Origin: Patella vulgata
Taxonomy: Eukaryota; Mollusca; Gastropoda; Patellidae
Length of the DNA stretch: 64,000 nt
NCBI RefSeq assembly: GCF_932274485.2
Contig: NC_065882.2
Location: forward strand, 60,859,431 to 60,923,430
Reading direction: 5' to 3'
The position numbers and the translations under genes were made by a program. Under the pieces are notes generated by a model. It did no database searches and was not told where the DNA came from. It worked only from the letters and a program-made list of their open reading frames with translations. Numbering within the stretch: the stretch's first letter is position 1; each line of letters opens with the position of its first letter. Positions 1 to 12,495 of the stretch are shown here, piece after piece.

Positions 1-352
1 ACGCATATAATGATGTAACCTGATTGTATATAAACTAATTTACATTCAATCGTTTCTGTTTGGACTCTAATTTCAAGTCAGTTATGTCCAGCAAAATACG
101 GCATGAGTCTCAACCGAATAGCAATTTCTAGCGTCTGGTTATTCCAGGCTATTGCGCATGCTCTCCAGATAAGATACGCACTATGGTACACGATTCGTGT
201 ACCAATGGTAAAATGTTTATTTTGTCTTAAATATTGGATATCAGATGCCTACCTTTTCCTGGTAAGATCACAACATCATTGTTGATTGATTTGAATTGAC
301 AAATAATTTGTATTTTCAACGTGTAAGACTTTGGATGATATTGAGTTAGAGA
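1..352 (+). repeat. Arm A of a 25-kb-spaced inverted repeat
   Basis: This block is repeated in reverse complement at 25502-25901. By eye it is roughly 85% identical over almost its whole length, apart from about 70 bases present only in the other arm. It probably continues left of the window, because the match is still running at base 1. It holds a TATATAAA-like string (26-33), an ATG in shared context (103), a 21-bp palindrome (184-204) and a good 5' splice-site-like CTG/GTAAGA (about 268). All but the TATA string are well kept in the other arm. It could be a duplicated promoter with a first exon, or an unclassified mobile element. The 60-codon frame from 103 stops after about 15 codons in the other copy, so I do not call it a gene. 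Confidence 0.8.
184..204. promoter_or_regulatory. 21-bp perfect palindrome kept in both inverted arms
   Basis: TGGTACACGA, one central base, then TCGTGTACCA. The same palindrome occurs at 25644-25664 with only the central base changed, although flanking sequence differs at many positions. Perfect symmetry kept in both copies suggests a dimeric protein site or a structural role. No factor can be named with confidence. Confidence 0.5.
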
Positions 353-1397
353 ATGTCACAGAGGCTCCCTACTTCCACTAATTCCAGTATCAATCAAACT
401 TTGTTTTTACTTTGATTCTGACCAGTGCAAAAGTAGTCATTTCAATGGGAGACCCATATCTCCATCACCTCTGTCCTTTCCGGTTGCTAATTTTTTTTTT
501 ATTAAATGTGAGAAGAAACCTACACTATTCAATAGTAGGTGATCATTGATCTAAGTGAATTACTGACTGGAAACACTCAACATATGGGCAGTCTATTATA
601 CAGATTAATAGATTAATCAAATGACTTGATTAAATTACGTAAAACAAAATCCCACCTGTTGTTGACACAAAATTCATATATTCAATTTTTATCATCCCAC
701 AGGCCATGTTAATATCAATCAATTTTTATCATCCCACTACCCATGTCAATATCAATAAATCTACCAATGCAGCTTTTAACGAAGTGAACAAATTAAAAGA
801 AGCATAAAGTTTCATCATTAAATATATTTTTTAAATCAAATATCCTGTCACAGAAATTTTAATGAAAGTCTATTTTCGTTTAAAAAGAACTGTACTGAAT
901 TCATACATAATGCTATAGTAATCTTTAAGGATGTACAAATTTAAAGACTAGTCAAGTTCACAAGAAATTAAAGAGAAAACAGTTTTTCAGTTCAAATTTC
1001 TGAAATCTAATCTTAAGACAACTAAGTCCCAGAATAAACACTTACCATGCCACATAAAAGCCTAGTCAGATTTCAATAAGATGCCAGAAAGATGGATATC
1101 TTTTAAATAGCACTTGATTATAAATATATATAGTCATTGGTTTTTTTCTAAATGCTAAAAACTGCATTTATTTCTAAAATAGATAATTTAATCTAGGTTA
1201 GGTGAGGTAGGTGGTTAGTAGGTGGAAGAGAATTCAGATTCCAATGTTAAACAGTATCGAGAATTCAGATTCCTGTTATGTAGAATATAAGTGGCAGTAC
1301 TACTAACGAAAATACTGACTTCAGTGGACGACAAGGACAAATGTTAGAAAACCAATATTCATTTTGATAAATTCTACAAGTAGAATAAAAATAAATT
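353..1397. other. AT-rich intergenic or intronic DNA
   Basis: No gene seen. The only structure is a 37-bp unit repeated twice at about 683-757 (CAATTTTTATCATCCCAC followed by a CCATGT..AATATCAAT variant). Confidence 0.6.
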
Positions 1398-1474
1398 CTA
1401 AGCCCAGAATACAAATACATGATCAGCAGCACCGGTCCTAGGGTCCTCTCTTTCTCGTGACATTTTTTGAAATA
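1398..1474 (-). CDS. Candidate terminal coding exon, unknown protein
   Basis: Read on the minus strand, a good acceptor (a T-rich stretch ending TGCATCAG) precedes a GC-raised stretch. With two leading bases it reads FQKMSREREDPRTGAADHV and then a stop at 1398-1400. CpGs within an otherwise AT-rich region and the hydrophilic composition favour coding. However, all three frames are open after this acceptor (one for about 70 codons), so the frame is not certain. It could be the 3' end of the long minus-strand gene hinted at by the other candidates. I do not recognise the protein. Confidence 0.25.
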
Positions 1475-1964
1475 CTGATGCAGAAACAATTAAATCTGAC
1501 ATCAGGTAAGAATGAAACTCAGATCACTAGAACAAAAACCAATTTGGTGCACTTTGAAATATATATATATGGAACAAAAATCTTTCATCCAGATTCCATC
1601 TAAGAGAGTCTTTTCTTAGAATTTCATCGTATATATTCCAAAATATAAACACCCATCGTATTCCATCATGACATAGTACATCCATACGATTTTAAAAATA
1701 GAAGCAATTAAACATGCAGTTGTTTAATGCATTTTGTAACTAGCAGGACTGGAGCCATGTTTTGGTTCTGCACACAACACTGAAGTTCTGTTCAGCTGAG
1801 GCAGATTTTATTACGATAGATTGATCTTCAGCAGTTAATTTAAAAGTTAATATAGAATGATTCAAATATGGCATAGTGCCTAAATCCACTGAATTCATTC
1901 TCAAAAACTAAAATCTTTTTCTCTACATTTGTCAATTCGATGTTCAACATATATCAGACAAACC

Positions 1965-2045
1965 TTACTTGAATTCTGTGTAATGAACATTTATACAGAA
2001 CACACCTCCAGCTGTTGAGGCTTCAAATTTAACAATCTCTATCCC
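1965..2045 (-). CDS. Candidate terminal or internal exon, unknown protein
   Basis: On the minus strand a CAG acceptor-like site is followed by an open stretch containing IEIVKFEASTAGGVF and ending in TAA at 1965-1967. A GTAAGG donor overlaps the stop, so it could instead be an internal exon. An AATAAA on the minus strand near 1810 would suit a polyadenylation signal about 150 bases downstream. The polypyrimidine tract is poor. No family recognised. Confidence 0.22.
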   Translation of the reverse strand, partial: GIEIVKFEASTAGGVFCINVHYTEFK

Positions 2046-2279
2046 CTGGACATCAGTTGATAATAAATTTATGATTAATTATGGAATCAACATAATACAT
2101 TCTCATTAAATTTCTACCAAGATTCTGTTTGGAAGTACACAAAATTAATTATGTCTACAATATGTATTAATATCTCTATTTATCAAGGCATAGAAATAGT
2201 CAACATAGCAACAGTTTGGGATAACAATGGGGGTGGATGAATTTGGATGTGAAAGTAAGTGAGGGAGGAGATAAGATAC

Positions 2280-2412
2280 TGCAATGGGATTTACAATTTA
2301 CAGTAACTTATTACTATTCTGCACCAACAAAGTCAATGAAAACAGGTATACAACACTAGTTGTGCTATGAACAAACTTTTGCTCCAAAAGTGTCGCTTTG
2401 GTCAGCTATTAT
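2280..2412 (-). mobile_element. Old SINE-A tail fragment
   Basis: It keeps degraded versions of the SINE-A tail-side sequence: ATTCTGCACCAAC, AATGAAAACAGG, and TTGTGCTATGA. The tRNA-like head is missing. Compare the full copies at 39391-39731 and 48185-48540. Confidence 0.4.
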
Positions 2413-4049
2413 TACTATTGCCAACTGTCTTGGAATCTCAAAAATTCTGCCAATGACCAATGATATACAACAACTAGATGCTTAGCCATGTCACAGGTTC
2501 ATCTGGTGCAAGAGATGGTCGCCCACATACAAACACTGTCACCACCATATCTATCCTCCAGTTTTATAGTTAGTGATCTGAATACAGTTTCCTGAAATTA
2601 CTTTCTTTGGCTGTTTATTTCCAATTTCAATTCTGTTGTAAAACGTGCTGTATTTGGGTAGTAATAATCATGTTAAGCTTAATGTGTGAAAATCAACAAT
2701 ATACACATTATTCTAATAACAATGACCATCTCCAAACTATTTTTAACCTTTTCCATCTATTTGTTCAGTGCTTTAAAATTGGGTAAATGAAACTTTAATG
2801 GTGGTAAATTTTACACATCAACATGGTGATCAAGAGAGATAAAAAATGTAAATGATGGTAGGAAATCTTTGTGGTAAAATTTAATAGACTATATCTTCAT
2901 TCATAATCAATTTAGATTCTTGGCTTGCCTGAAAGTTGTTTATAACATGACTAGACACAACTTTTGTATCTAAATTCACAGATCATTAAGTTAATGACAA
3001 ACACCTTTTAATATTCAAAGCACTATGCCAATATCTGTCAGAAAATACATTAATCAGTCTGACCTTAATAATTAACCAATCAAACGACTATAAATCTCTG
3101 TGGACATTGCCTTCTCTTAGGTCTTGTTACCCACAATGCATTAGCATTAGAAATAACAGTTATATCAATATTATGCCTGATGGCATGTCAATAAATCACA
3201 AACCTGAAATTCTACACCCACTAAAAAATACACTTCAGTGGTTCAAATCGTAGAATTGTTTTAGAATCTATTCAGGATTACAAAAGCTAGGTTTTCATTT
3301 TTCTAGAGTAATATATGGTGGCCAGTATATAAAGCATGTCTTCTTTTCTTTTTTTTTTTCAATAATTTGCTTACACGTAGGGGTCTTTAGCAGTGGGAGG
3401 AAACTGCCATCTACCCCCACCCCCCTAAATGGAACAATATGTAATGGAATGAAGTTTAAATGAAGACTGGCATACATATGCGACGCAGTAGGCTGAGGGA
3501 AATTTTGTCATGACAGCAGTTGCTACAGCCTATTCTCATTTCAATATCTGAAATCAAAAGATCTTAAATGTGCTGCCAATGATATGCATAGACCTCACAT
3601 TTTTGTATCATCCAGACAACTAGACACTTTCCTATTTTGATTTTGTTTTCTAAATTAACTGTTAAATAATCAATATCAGTTCATACTAGCATTGAATAAG
3701 CCATGAGAAACATGATATTTTCCGTAAACCGAAAATCCTGCACGGTTACTTTGACTTTGTTATATCTATGTTCATTAAGTACTCTATAAACTATTCAAAA
3801 CACTATTGATGGAAAATCACTATAAATGTACTCAATTAAGATCTCTACACCTCTACATACAGTAGTGTTTACCAATTAAAATCTAAAATCAATAAAGAAA
3901 CTTCAGCTTTCATCTTTGATGCAGACATCATGTTGTTTATTTTATGAGTGCATCGATATAGAACTAGATATAAAATATTATTCAATACTTATCATACTTT
4001 ATCAGTTTACTAACTTGATTAGAAGAAAACAAATTAACCTATTTTTCAG
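2413..4049. other. AT-rich DNA, no gene; SINE-B scrap near 3340-3425
   Basis: Nothing coding recognised. About 3340-3425 matches the middle of SINE-B (ACGTAGGGGTCTTTAGCAGTGGGAGG). The rest is unique-looking AT-rich sequence. Confidence 0.5.
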
Positions 4050-4089
4050 TACAGCGATACTGAAAACAGACATGATATCTTTGATTTTG
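4050..4089 (+). CDS. Candidate 40-base internal exon, unknown
   Basis: A strong acceptor (CCTATTTTTCAG) and a strong donor (TTTTG/GTAAGTAT) enclose 40 bases. In phase 0 they read YSDTENRHDIFDF. Both splice signals are good, but so short a stretch can arise by chance, and it lies opposite in strand to the other candidates in this region. Confidence 0.18.
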
Positions 4090-4229
4090 GTAAGTATATA
4101 TTTGGATTTAGCAAATGATGACATTTAATATGTATTACTTTCAAAAGTCTAAATAAAAAAAACTTACTTCCACTAACTGTGAATAAAAAAATTATTATTA
4201 TCACTACTTTATGTCTATGTGCAGTGAAT

Positions 4230-4488
4230 TATAAGAGTGATTACAAGTCACTTGTAGAGTGATTACAAGTCACTTGTAGAGTGGTTATATGTGACTTGTA
4301 GAGTGATTACAAATGACTTGTAGAGTGACTACAAATGACTTGTAGAGTAGTTACAAATGACTTGTAGAGTCACAGGTTACAAGTGACTTGTAGAGTGACA
4401 AGTGACTTGTAGAGTGACAAGTGACTTGTAGAGTGATTACAAGCGACGTGTAGAGTGATTACACATGATGTGTAAAGTGATTACAAGG
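4230..4488. repeat. 22-bp minisatellite with palindromic units
   Basis: About 11-12 head-to-tail units of the form GAGTGATTACAAGTCACTTGTA. Within each unit TACAAGT-N-ACTTGTA is self-complementary, so single strands could form many small hairpins. Units near both ends have drifted; the middle has shortened units. Confidence 0.9.
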
Positions 4489-4528
4489 AGTGGCACCAAA
4501 GTACAGGGACAATGACCATACGCAACTA

Positions 4529-5240
4529 TACTCTTCAAAAAAAGTAGGGGATATTCAGAAACAATACAAAACTGCAAAAATGCACTGCTGTTTTTATTAG
4601 AGGTAACCAGTGTATGTTAATAACAGGCCAATTGCCTTCACATGAACATAAACAGTTCATATGGGCGGCTTATCTGACGGCCCCATTTCACTTGCAAAGA
4701 GATACACTGTCAAAAGTGAAAATGGACGTTTTTGATTTTTGTCTTAATAATGATTAATTGCTCCACCAATCCTCAGACATTCAGCAATTCGTCGTAGCAT
4801 GCTCCTAATCAACCGTCCAATCACGATTTGGGGCAATGTGACCCACTCCTCTTGCAGTGCCACGGCCAATTATTGCAGTGTTGTCGGTTGACGTTGACGT
4901 ACACGTCTCCTGATCAAATTAAACGTAACACACTAAAGCAAAGATACACTAAACAGTAAATCTTATGAAAGAACTGATAGGAAAGCAAACATGGGAAGGA
5001 TAAACCAGCATGCGGCAGTTTTCATCAACCCTTTCTTGAAGTGTCAAATTTTACAATGAACCCCTGCCACATGTATGGCGCTATTGCGTGTCACATGTGC
5101 AGCTCAGTGGTTGTGTTGGGGTGATAAGTTCTTCATCTGTGAACATATTCTCAAAGCATGTCAGGTGTTCATGACTATTTATCATATCACAACCTGCATA
5201 GGTATTTGCATTTCAATATCCGCTACTTTTTTGAAGAGTA
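4529..5240 (-). mobile_element. Tc1/mariner-family transposon relic
   Basis: This is a 712-bp element flanked by the TA dinucleotide used by the Tc1/mariner superfamily. The ends form an inverted repeat (TACTCTTCAAAAAAAGTAGG at the left, its near complement at the right). On the minus strand, about 4750-4910 still encodes the C-terminal end of a Tc1-type transposase: RRRVRQRQPTTLQ, VALQEEWVTLPQ and LIRSMLRRIAECLRIGG. Family members commonly end in a like LRVALxEEW...IRSMxRR...GGHTRY pattern. The N-terminal DNA-binding part and the DDE catalytic core are absent, and one in-frame stop lies upstream of VALQEEW. It is therefore an internally deleted, non-autonomous copy. The central 4920-5210 is a non-coding subterminal region. 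Confidence 0.88.
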
Positions 5241-6379
5241 TATATTGAGACATTGGTTTATATAAAAAAATCATCTGTACCCACCAAGACTTCCATTACA
5301 TAATAGTGATTCAACCTATGTAATTATGTAATCACATTAAAGTCTAATTTGATAAGGTGACGATTTACTTGACTTCGACTTGATCAATTAATCAAAGGTT
5401 GTAATGGGATCTTTATAAAGTAATAAAACCTCACTGACGTAAAATCTGCCTATTAACTGTCTCTAATTAACTGCTGAAAAAATCCAGATCTTCATAACAA
5501 AGGACTGACAATTGTCACTAAATATTATTAGGAAACAGAAAATATAAAAATAACCACAACTGAAATAAGAAAAAAAACTCTTGATAATAATAGATGTTAA
5601 TTGTTCTTCGGATAAAATAACTTTGTTAAAACTAATGTTTGATTTACGTGGGTTTGACATATTGAAATTATAACAATTAATGTCCATAATCCTTCTTTCT
5701 GCCCGCAAACCAATAATTCTAAATCTTTTTCTATCAGTTCAAATATCTTCTTTTTGTAAGAGGATCCTGCGTCATTCAAAAATTATGTGTAAATCTTTAA
5801 GCCTAAAAAAATTATCAATAGACACATTTTGTTTTTATCTCTTTCAGTTTTTCTTCTTCCTTTACTTAACCGCTTACAATGGCTTTGTTTAATGTATTTT
5901 CAGTTGTTTTAAAAATGCATGCAGTGCCAAATTTAGACATAAGCTCCACAAGCTTTTGACTTTTTTGTGGATTTTATGGGTTTATTGTTGAGTACTATAG
6001 TTTTAAAAAGGAGTTTGTAACTATTCTTTTATGGCATTATAAGGTATGCATATTTATATGACAGACCTTCTAGTGAACCTATTAATGAGAGGTCTCCCAT
6101 GTTTTGTATAGTTTAGGGTCTCTCCAATTTACATACACACATCTTTTTCTGTAAATGGTAAACAGACCAAAACCACCCTTCCCTGGATTGTACAGCTGGA
6201 GGGGATTATCATTTTATCACAGAACCAAACAAATAAGTGAAAATGTCTACATTTGCCCCTTTAAGGTTTCCTTGCCATCCTATGGGGTTGACCAACTTGA
6301 CGAGTACAATTCAGAATAAGCACCAACCAAACACATTTGATTAAAAACTAATTTTGTTTTGTTTAGGAGAAGTGTGATA
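5241..6379. other. AT-rich DNA, no confident gene
   Basis: A minus-strand frame at about 5660-5767 (SSYKKKIFELIEKDLELLV) follows a possible CAG acceptor. It lacks a convincing donor and is not called. Otherwise no feature seen. Confidence 0.4.
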
Positions 6380-6778
6380 GATGTACATTTGCTCCCGCCC
6401 CTCTCTGATCCTCTGGTACTGATAAACTGCATTTAAAGATAGAATCAACATAATCTACCATGTTTGGATGAAGTATAAGAGATGTGCATTTGCTCCCACC
6501 CCTCTCTGATCCTCTGGTACTGATAAACTACATTAAAAGATTGAATCAACATAATCTACCATGTTTGGATGAAGTATAAAAGATGTGCATTTGCTCCCAA
6601 CCCTCTCTGATCCTCTGGGACTGATATACTGCTTTAAATGATAGAATCAACATAATCTACGATGTTTGGATGGAGTATAAGAGATGTGTATTTGCTCCCA
6701 TCCCTCTCTGATTTTCAGGGACTGATAAACTGCATTAAATGATAGAATCAACATAATCTGCCACATTTGGATATTCTC
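6380..6778. repeat. 101-bp tandem repeat, four units
   Basis: GATGTGCATTTGCTCCC recurs at 6380, 6481, 6582 and 6683, a constant 101-base step. Each unit ends in AATCAACATAATCTACCATG and a TTTGGATG string. Units differ at several percent of positions, so the array is not recent. Confidence 0.93.
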
Positions 6779-7072
6779 CATCCAATGATTTTGGAGAAAA
6801 AGTCAAAATTTGGCTCCTCAATTAGGTAACCCCACAAGCCTGTACGAGGCCAGTCAGCAGCATTTCAACAAATTTGAATAAGTACCACCCAAGTAACATA
6901 TCTACCAAATTTTGTTGAAATCCATCAATTGGTTTGAAAGTCAACATGGTTGTATCTACAAATTAATATCTTACTGTGACACTACTTAAAGTTGCTAAAG
7001 ATTATACGGATTGCTATTTCAGTAAATAACCTTCACATTTAAATAACCTGAGGTTGAAAAAAAAACTCCTAC

Positions 7073-7136
7073 CATATCCCATCTCTATTCAAAATCACAC
7101 GTCCCTTGGGGCTCTGGCGACATACCGACTCTGCAT
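7073..7136 (-). CDS. Candidate internal exon, unknown protein
   Basis: On the minus strand an acceptor (GTGTCTTGATTGCTTTAG) opens 64 bases of clearly raised GC, closed by ATATG/GTAGGAG. With two leading bases the frame reads AESVCRQSPKGRVILNRDGI, leaving two bases (phase 2). The candidate exon at 18012-18100 ends in a single G (phase 1), so the two would join in frame through an Asp codon. This is the best-looking host exon in the first 25 kb. I cannot assign the family. Other frames are open over shorter spans. Confidence 0.38.
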
Positions 7137-8146
7137 CTAAAGCAATCAAGACACAGGCATGTGGATATACATGTAACTACAATATGTGAATCACAGCTTG
7201 AACTGTCAACTAATTCTAATTTACTCATTAAGAGCGTTGAAGACTGGTTTGTTCTGAAAATCAATATATTAACCATACTTGTCTTTAATAAAGCTCAAAG
7301 AATATATACTATTAATAATAATCATCTGCGTGTTAATGATGAAAAACACCTACAATCCTGCAGACTTAAAAATATCTACAATAACACCTATATTTAAAAA
7401 TCTAAAAATATTAGGTTTAAAAATATTGTGAGCTTTACTTTACAAAAATTTCAGGGTCATTGATTTTCATTGAGACTGGTGGGAAATTTCCAGTTTCCTC
7501 TTCTTTTAATAGCACAAATTGAACATGTAAGTGTGTCTCAGTGTTTTTGAGACCTTTATGTAAATGCATGGAGCCAGTAGGCATATGTCAAGATTAGGTC
7601 TCTTCTACACATTGACATGCAAATCTGTTGGATCTCTACTTTGAATCACTGGTTTTACCTGCAGAAGGATGTATGCCAGAAACTATGTTTTATCACATTA
7701 CAGTCTTTTTTGACATCAATATGTACTACCACTAAGGGTTTGATCTTCTTCCATCTAAGGTAATATGCCATCCAAAAACCAATTTTCAAGAATTAATGAT
7801 TATTTGTAAATGATGACCACCTAGAAAGTTAGAATTAAGATTCAACAGCATTTTTTGCATATGATATTATCTTAGTGGTAAAATGATCTATCACAATCAT
7901 TTGATTTCTATCCAATTCCCATTATACATGATTAGTTGGGTGGGGGAAACACAGGGTGAAAAATATTAAAAGTGCACAGTTTATGTTACAATAGCATCTC
8001 AGTGATGACCTTGAGAATGGAAAACAGGATATCAACAACATAATACACATATTCTGACCTACAGTTTACATGATTTAAACTCAATCGAATTCTGAGCCCC
8101 TTCAGGTCAAGCCAGATTTACATTTACATACTGGAAACATGAACTA

Positions 8147-8340
8147 GTTGTGGACCTCAGGTTTTCGTACCATCCAAATGACTAGACAGCTGTCTTTGTC
8201 AGGTCCTCCATCCTGCATCAGTGACAAGGGGAAACCATGCCGGAAAATCCTGATGAACTTTCTCGAGATTGAACCCACAACATCCTGGTTAGCGAGTCAG
8301 CATCTTACTCACTTTGCCACCATGCCCCCCCCCCCCCACA
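8147..8340 (-). mobile_element. SINE-A copy, tail side missing
   Basis: It matches the head half of the family: GACTAGACAGCTGTC, CCTGCATCAGTGACAAGGGG, CCGGAAAATCCTGATGAACT, then the tRNA-like head (complement of TTACTCACTTTGCCACC) at the right. It ends in a run of C bases. A frame runs through it but is only the SINE. Confidence 0.75.
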
Positions 8341-8604
8341 GCCTCCAAGTAACAGAATAGAAATTCACTTATATTCTGTTGTAGTTGATGAAATTGGATG
8401 TCATATTCATGTCCAGATACACACTAATAATCACCATTGACACCCAGATTTTTCAAAACTGTCTAGGAGAAAACCCTGAACACACCCCTACCCCCTCCCA
8501 TCTTGTCATAAAACAAATATCTTGTATCTGCCACTGACCACTACAACCTCTGGGGCATGACCAATGAGTATTATACCTGAAATTTAGTCGCACCTTTATA
8601 CAGA

Positions 8605-8740
8605 AAGAGAGAGAAATGGGGTTTAACGTTCACACAACACAAACTAGGTCATTTCAGTACTAACATATGGTTCAATTTTATTTCAATAATTCACTTGACT
8701 CAATGACAAGACCTTACAATCTAACGTACATGTATTAACC
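8605..8740. mobile_element. SINE-B copy with internal deletion
   Basis: GAGAGAAATGGGGTTTAACG, CACAAACTAGGTCATTTC and AACATATGGTTCAATTTTAT match the intact copy at 20249-20530. After CATTCACTTG-like sequence it jumps to ACTCAATGACAAGACCTTA, so the GC-rich middle is deleted. Confidence 0.6.
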
Positions 8741-10131
8741 CATTCGGTCACCTATCCCCCCTCCTTATACAGAGAGGCTCTACCATAATGTTGAACCTGT
8801 CATACAGCAACCATGCTATAGCAATTGTCCAATATAGGTACTTCTCTGTAATAATATAATCACTATTTGATATTGTGTAAAATCTGTAACACAACCGACC
8901 AGCAATACAAAGTGATATCCCAGTAATTAATATACTCACTTTGTTTGTAAATCCTCTAGTGTACCATGGATATTCTACTCAACAGACAGAATAGCATTGA
9001 ATTAATAGCCCCGTTGAGATTTTAATAGGTTATTGATAGCTAACACTGTGAACAGTACATAGTATTAATCTTTCATATAACATCCACTAGAAAATTAAAT
9101 GTGCCTCGGATAAAATTTAAAGAAAAACATGATTTAATTTAATTGGATAAAACAATCAAAGCTCTTTTCTTTGGGAAGCTTGTAGAGAGTTAATGAAATG
9201 AAAGTGTAAGGTCTTGTCAATATTTAATAGGTCATTCTGATAATATTTCGTTCTCAGAAATAATCGTTCTCAGAATAAGTCATTCTGGTTATAACATTTA
9301 GGATACCTTCATTTTAAAGTACCATTACATTTAAAATCACTAAATACGAAAAGACAAAGTTCCATAGCATAGTTACAAATAAGGTAGCCTGTCTTTGTCA
9401 CTAATAATCGATTATGTGATGTTATGTTTCATAATATACCAGAAGAAAGTGATTGGGATGTGCAGACTATTTTTTACTATCTCATACTCCAAAGGATAAA
9501 CTTTTAAGACTTTTAGATCAACTATATAAGCAGTGGCACATCCAGGATTTGCAAAATTGGGACACCAAATTTGAAAGTCTCTTAAATATTGATTTATGGT
9601 TGGGTATACTTTATTCTGCACAACAAAATGAAATGGCCACTGCAAGAATCTTCCTTGAAATTCACCATGAAAAGGATCTTTCTATGTGTATTGTAAACGT
9701 GCATTTTTCCTCATTGCTTGCCCTTGGTAATGACATTTGTTTTGACTTATATATAAGCATATAATCTCACAATATCAAACAACTTATTCAAACCATATAA
9801 TTATTTCATGTGGTTCAAGAGTGCTATAGGACCAAATGGAAGATGCCCCTTAAGTAATTAAACAATGCGTAATTTTTTTTCTGATTTTTAAAACAACAGT
9901 CTGATATTATATACTTTCTTCATCTTTCATTGTGAAAATTCTGTCTAGCAGGTGGTTAATGTTCAACATAAATCATTTTATCTTTTTTTATGCTAAAATC
10001 AAAAGAAAAGAACAACTCTATATAAAAGTTTTTGATCATTCATCTTGAATTATAAACCTTTGGGGTAATGATCTGACAAAATAACTAAAATTTAATAGAT
10101 TATGATCTATGAGCTGTAAATTTATTATATA
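8741..10131. other. AT-rich DNA, no gene seen
   Basis: A 103-codon plus-strand frame starts at 9453. It has no recognisable motif, no splice or promoter support, and a base composition like its flanks. I read it as chance. Confidence 0.4.
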
Positions 10132-10882
10132 TTGCTAATTGTCAGAGGTTAGGATTTCTTTAGACAACTACAAAAAAAATGCCGGAATGGATTTTAACAC
10201 TTGACTTTAGAATTACATATGTTAGGTGTGCTGTCAGCTTTATAACACTTCAAATTTGTTGTCACCACCAATGAATTCCACTTAGCATTGTTGATTATAT
10301 AGCCATTTCAAATCTTAATTATGGCTCACAAATGTAATAAGATCCATTTGCATCTGACTAAAAAAAAATAGTATTTTTCAAATTGATACCTTATTTTCAA
10401 GAAATAATTACCAAAGTCAAACATTGGTAATTGCTAATTGTCAGAGGTTAGGTCGGTTAGGATTTCTTTAGACAATTACAAAAAAAATACGGGGATGGAT
10501 TTTAACACTTGACTTTAGAATTACATATGTTAGGTGTGCTGTCAGCTTTATAACACTTCAAATTGTTTGCACCACCAATGAATTCCACTTAGCATTGTTG
10601 ATTATATAGCCATTTCAAATCTTAATTATGGCTCACAAATGTAATAAGATCCATTCGCATTTGACTAAAAAAAAATTTGTATTTTTCAAATTGATATCTT
10701 ATTTTTAAGAAATAATTACCAAAGTCAAACATTGGTAACTACCAGACATAAACATGAAAATGTAAGATCCATTTGCATCCGACTAAAAAAAAATAGTATT
10801 TTTTAAATTGATACCTTATTTTCAAGAAATAATTACCAAAGTCAAACATTCCATGGTAACTACCAGACATAAACATGAAAAT
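10132..10882. repeat. Tandem duplication of about 300 bp plus a partial third copy
   Basis: TTGCTAATTGTCAGAGGTTA starts at 10132 and again at 10431. The two copies stay alike for about 300 bases. A partial third copy of the 3' part starts near 10760 (GATCCATTTGCATCCGAC). GGTAACTACCAGACATAAAC flanks it on both sides (about 10733 and 10854). Confidence 0.92.
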
Positions 10883-12143
10883 GCTTAAAGTAATGAAAAT
10901 TGAACACAGGGAATGTAAACTGATAGCTATATCACCTAAAACAATTTATAACAAAGGAATATAACTCACTCAAAAGGTTACAACTAGAAGTCATTTAAAA
11001 TCAATAAAAGGGATTTTCTGATCTATCATCAAAAGATTAGGAAATTTTGGGCGTTGTTCGAGTTTTTAACATTGTCTTGAAACAAGGGTCATCCTGACTC
11101 TGGGTATATAAGATTCTTCCCAAAACTAAAAATATCAATACTAAATTCAAAAGCATTGGATGATAATTGTAGTCTCTTTTGTAGTAGGGATGACTGTCGA
11201 CAGATTAACCAATGGACAAAGTTGCTGATGATACATTATACGACATTAAAATATAGAGTCAGGAAGAATAGATTTGATAGACTGAATTTAGATAGTCTTG
11301 TAATCGCTCAGTATCTGAATGTTTTCACCGTTTTAGAATCTGGGACAATGACTTCAAAAAATGGCTTCTTGATCCTTATGGCAAGGTGACAAACATTATG
11401 AGATCAATGCTATAATGTCTAAATAGAATTTATTTTCAAAATATAAACAAAAATTTTCATTCCAAAAATAACCATTTTATGCCTCTTAATAAAAATCTGG
11501 TGTTTGCAAGTGTCACTTTAACAGTATGGAGCATCTCATTCATGTCCTAACAGATTACCCAGGATACCATATCAATACTCATCTCCAACGATTGGTTTCT
11601 ATATGACAACCATCATGGGAATTCTTCATGTCAGTTACAGATGTGGATACGATATCTTTGAAAGGATATGGCATATATGACCAAATAAATCACAACTTAT
11701 TTACCTTAATTGAAAACTTGTCAAAAAAATCTGTTTTACAAAAAAATATTCAGGAAGTAATAACGTCTCAATAGCGAAACCTTAAAAATATTGCAGAAAT
11801 TTTTGTCAGTTAATCCGGTAAAAATCTATGCAAGCATGCTGTACTCTAACTGAAAGCACCTATTATTATTACGTCATATTAATAAATAAGTGTCTTCAAT
11901 AAAAGTGCAAAAGCTGCTTAACCATGTAACTGACCCAGGCTCTGCAGAATGGTTGTCAACAGTTTCTATTTAAGATGTGTGTGGCATGATATTTTAACTT
12001 ATCGAGGGTAAGTAGAGTGTGTCAAGTCAATTGATATAATTAACGGAAGTTCTTTATAATCCTACACAATGCATGTAAAGATTTCCTAGGCAATTGGAAT
12101 TTAATTACTGCCCTGGCATAGTCTGTATTGCTGTGTACTTAAC
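10883..12143. other. AT-rich DNA, no gene seen
   Basis: Nothing beyond unique AT-rich sequence. A 77-codon frame at 11156-11389 has no supporting signal. Confidence 0.4.
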
Positions 12144-12314
12144 CAGAAAATACCTTAAAACTTAATTACAAGGTTGGTGCCAAATTATATAAATCCCTTT
12201 CAATTCTATATGCAAGGTTCGTTGAAACAGAAAATACCTTAAAACTTAATTATAAGGTTGGCGCCAAATTATAAAAGTCCCTTTCATTTCTATATACAAG
12301 ATTTGTTGAAACAT
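12144..12314. repeat. 84-bp unit repeated twice
   Basis: CAGAAAATACCTTAAAACTT begins at 12144 and 12228. The copies differ at only a few positions. Confidence 0.9.
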
Positions 12315-12495
12315 TGCAATTTTGGCAAATGATACAATTTTTGATCTGACCCATAAGCTATACACTGACATGGAATCATGTTTGAAGTTTGTTACATACA
12401 TTTGTATGCATTCCTTTATGTCAGTTTGAGACTAACATGCTGTCTTTTATACTTCTGTAACTTGGGCAATGCAGATAAATACAATCATTTTGTCT

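Noticed and set aside
9453-9764. 103-codon plus-strand ORF
   Set aside because: No motif, no splice or promoter support, composition like flanks. This length is expected by chance in 64 kb.
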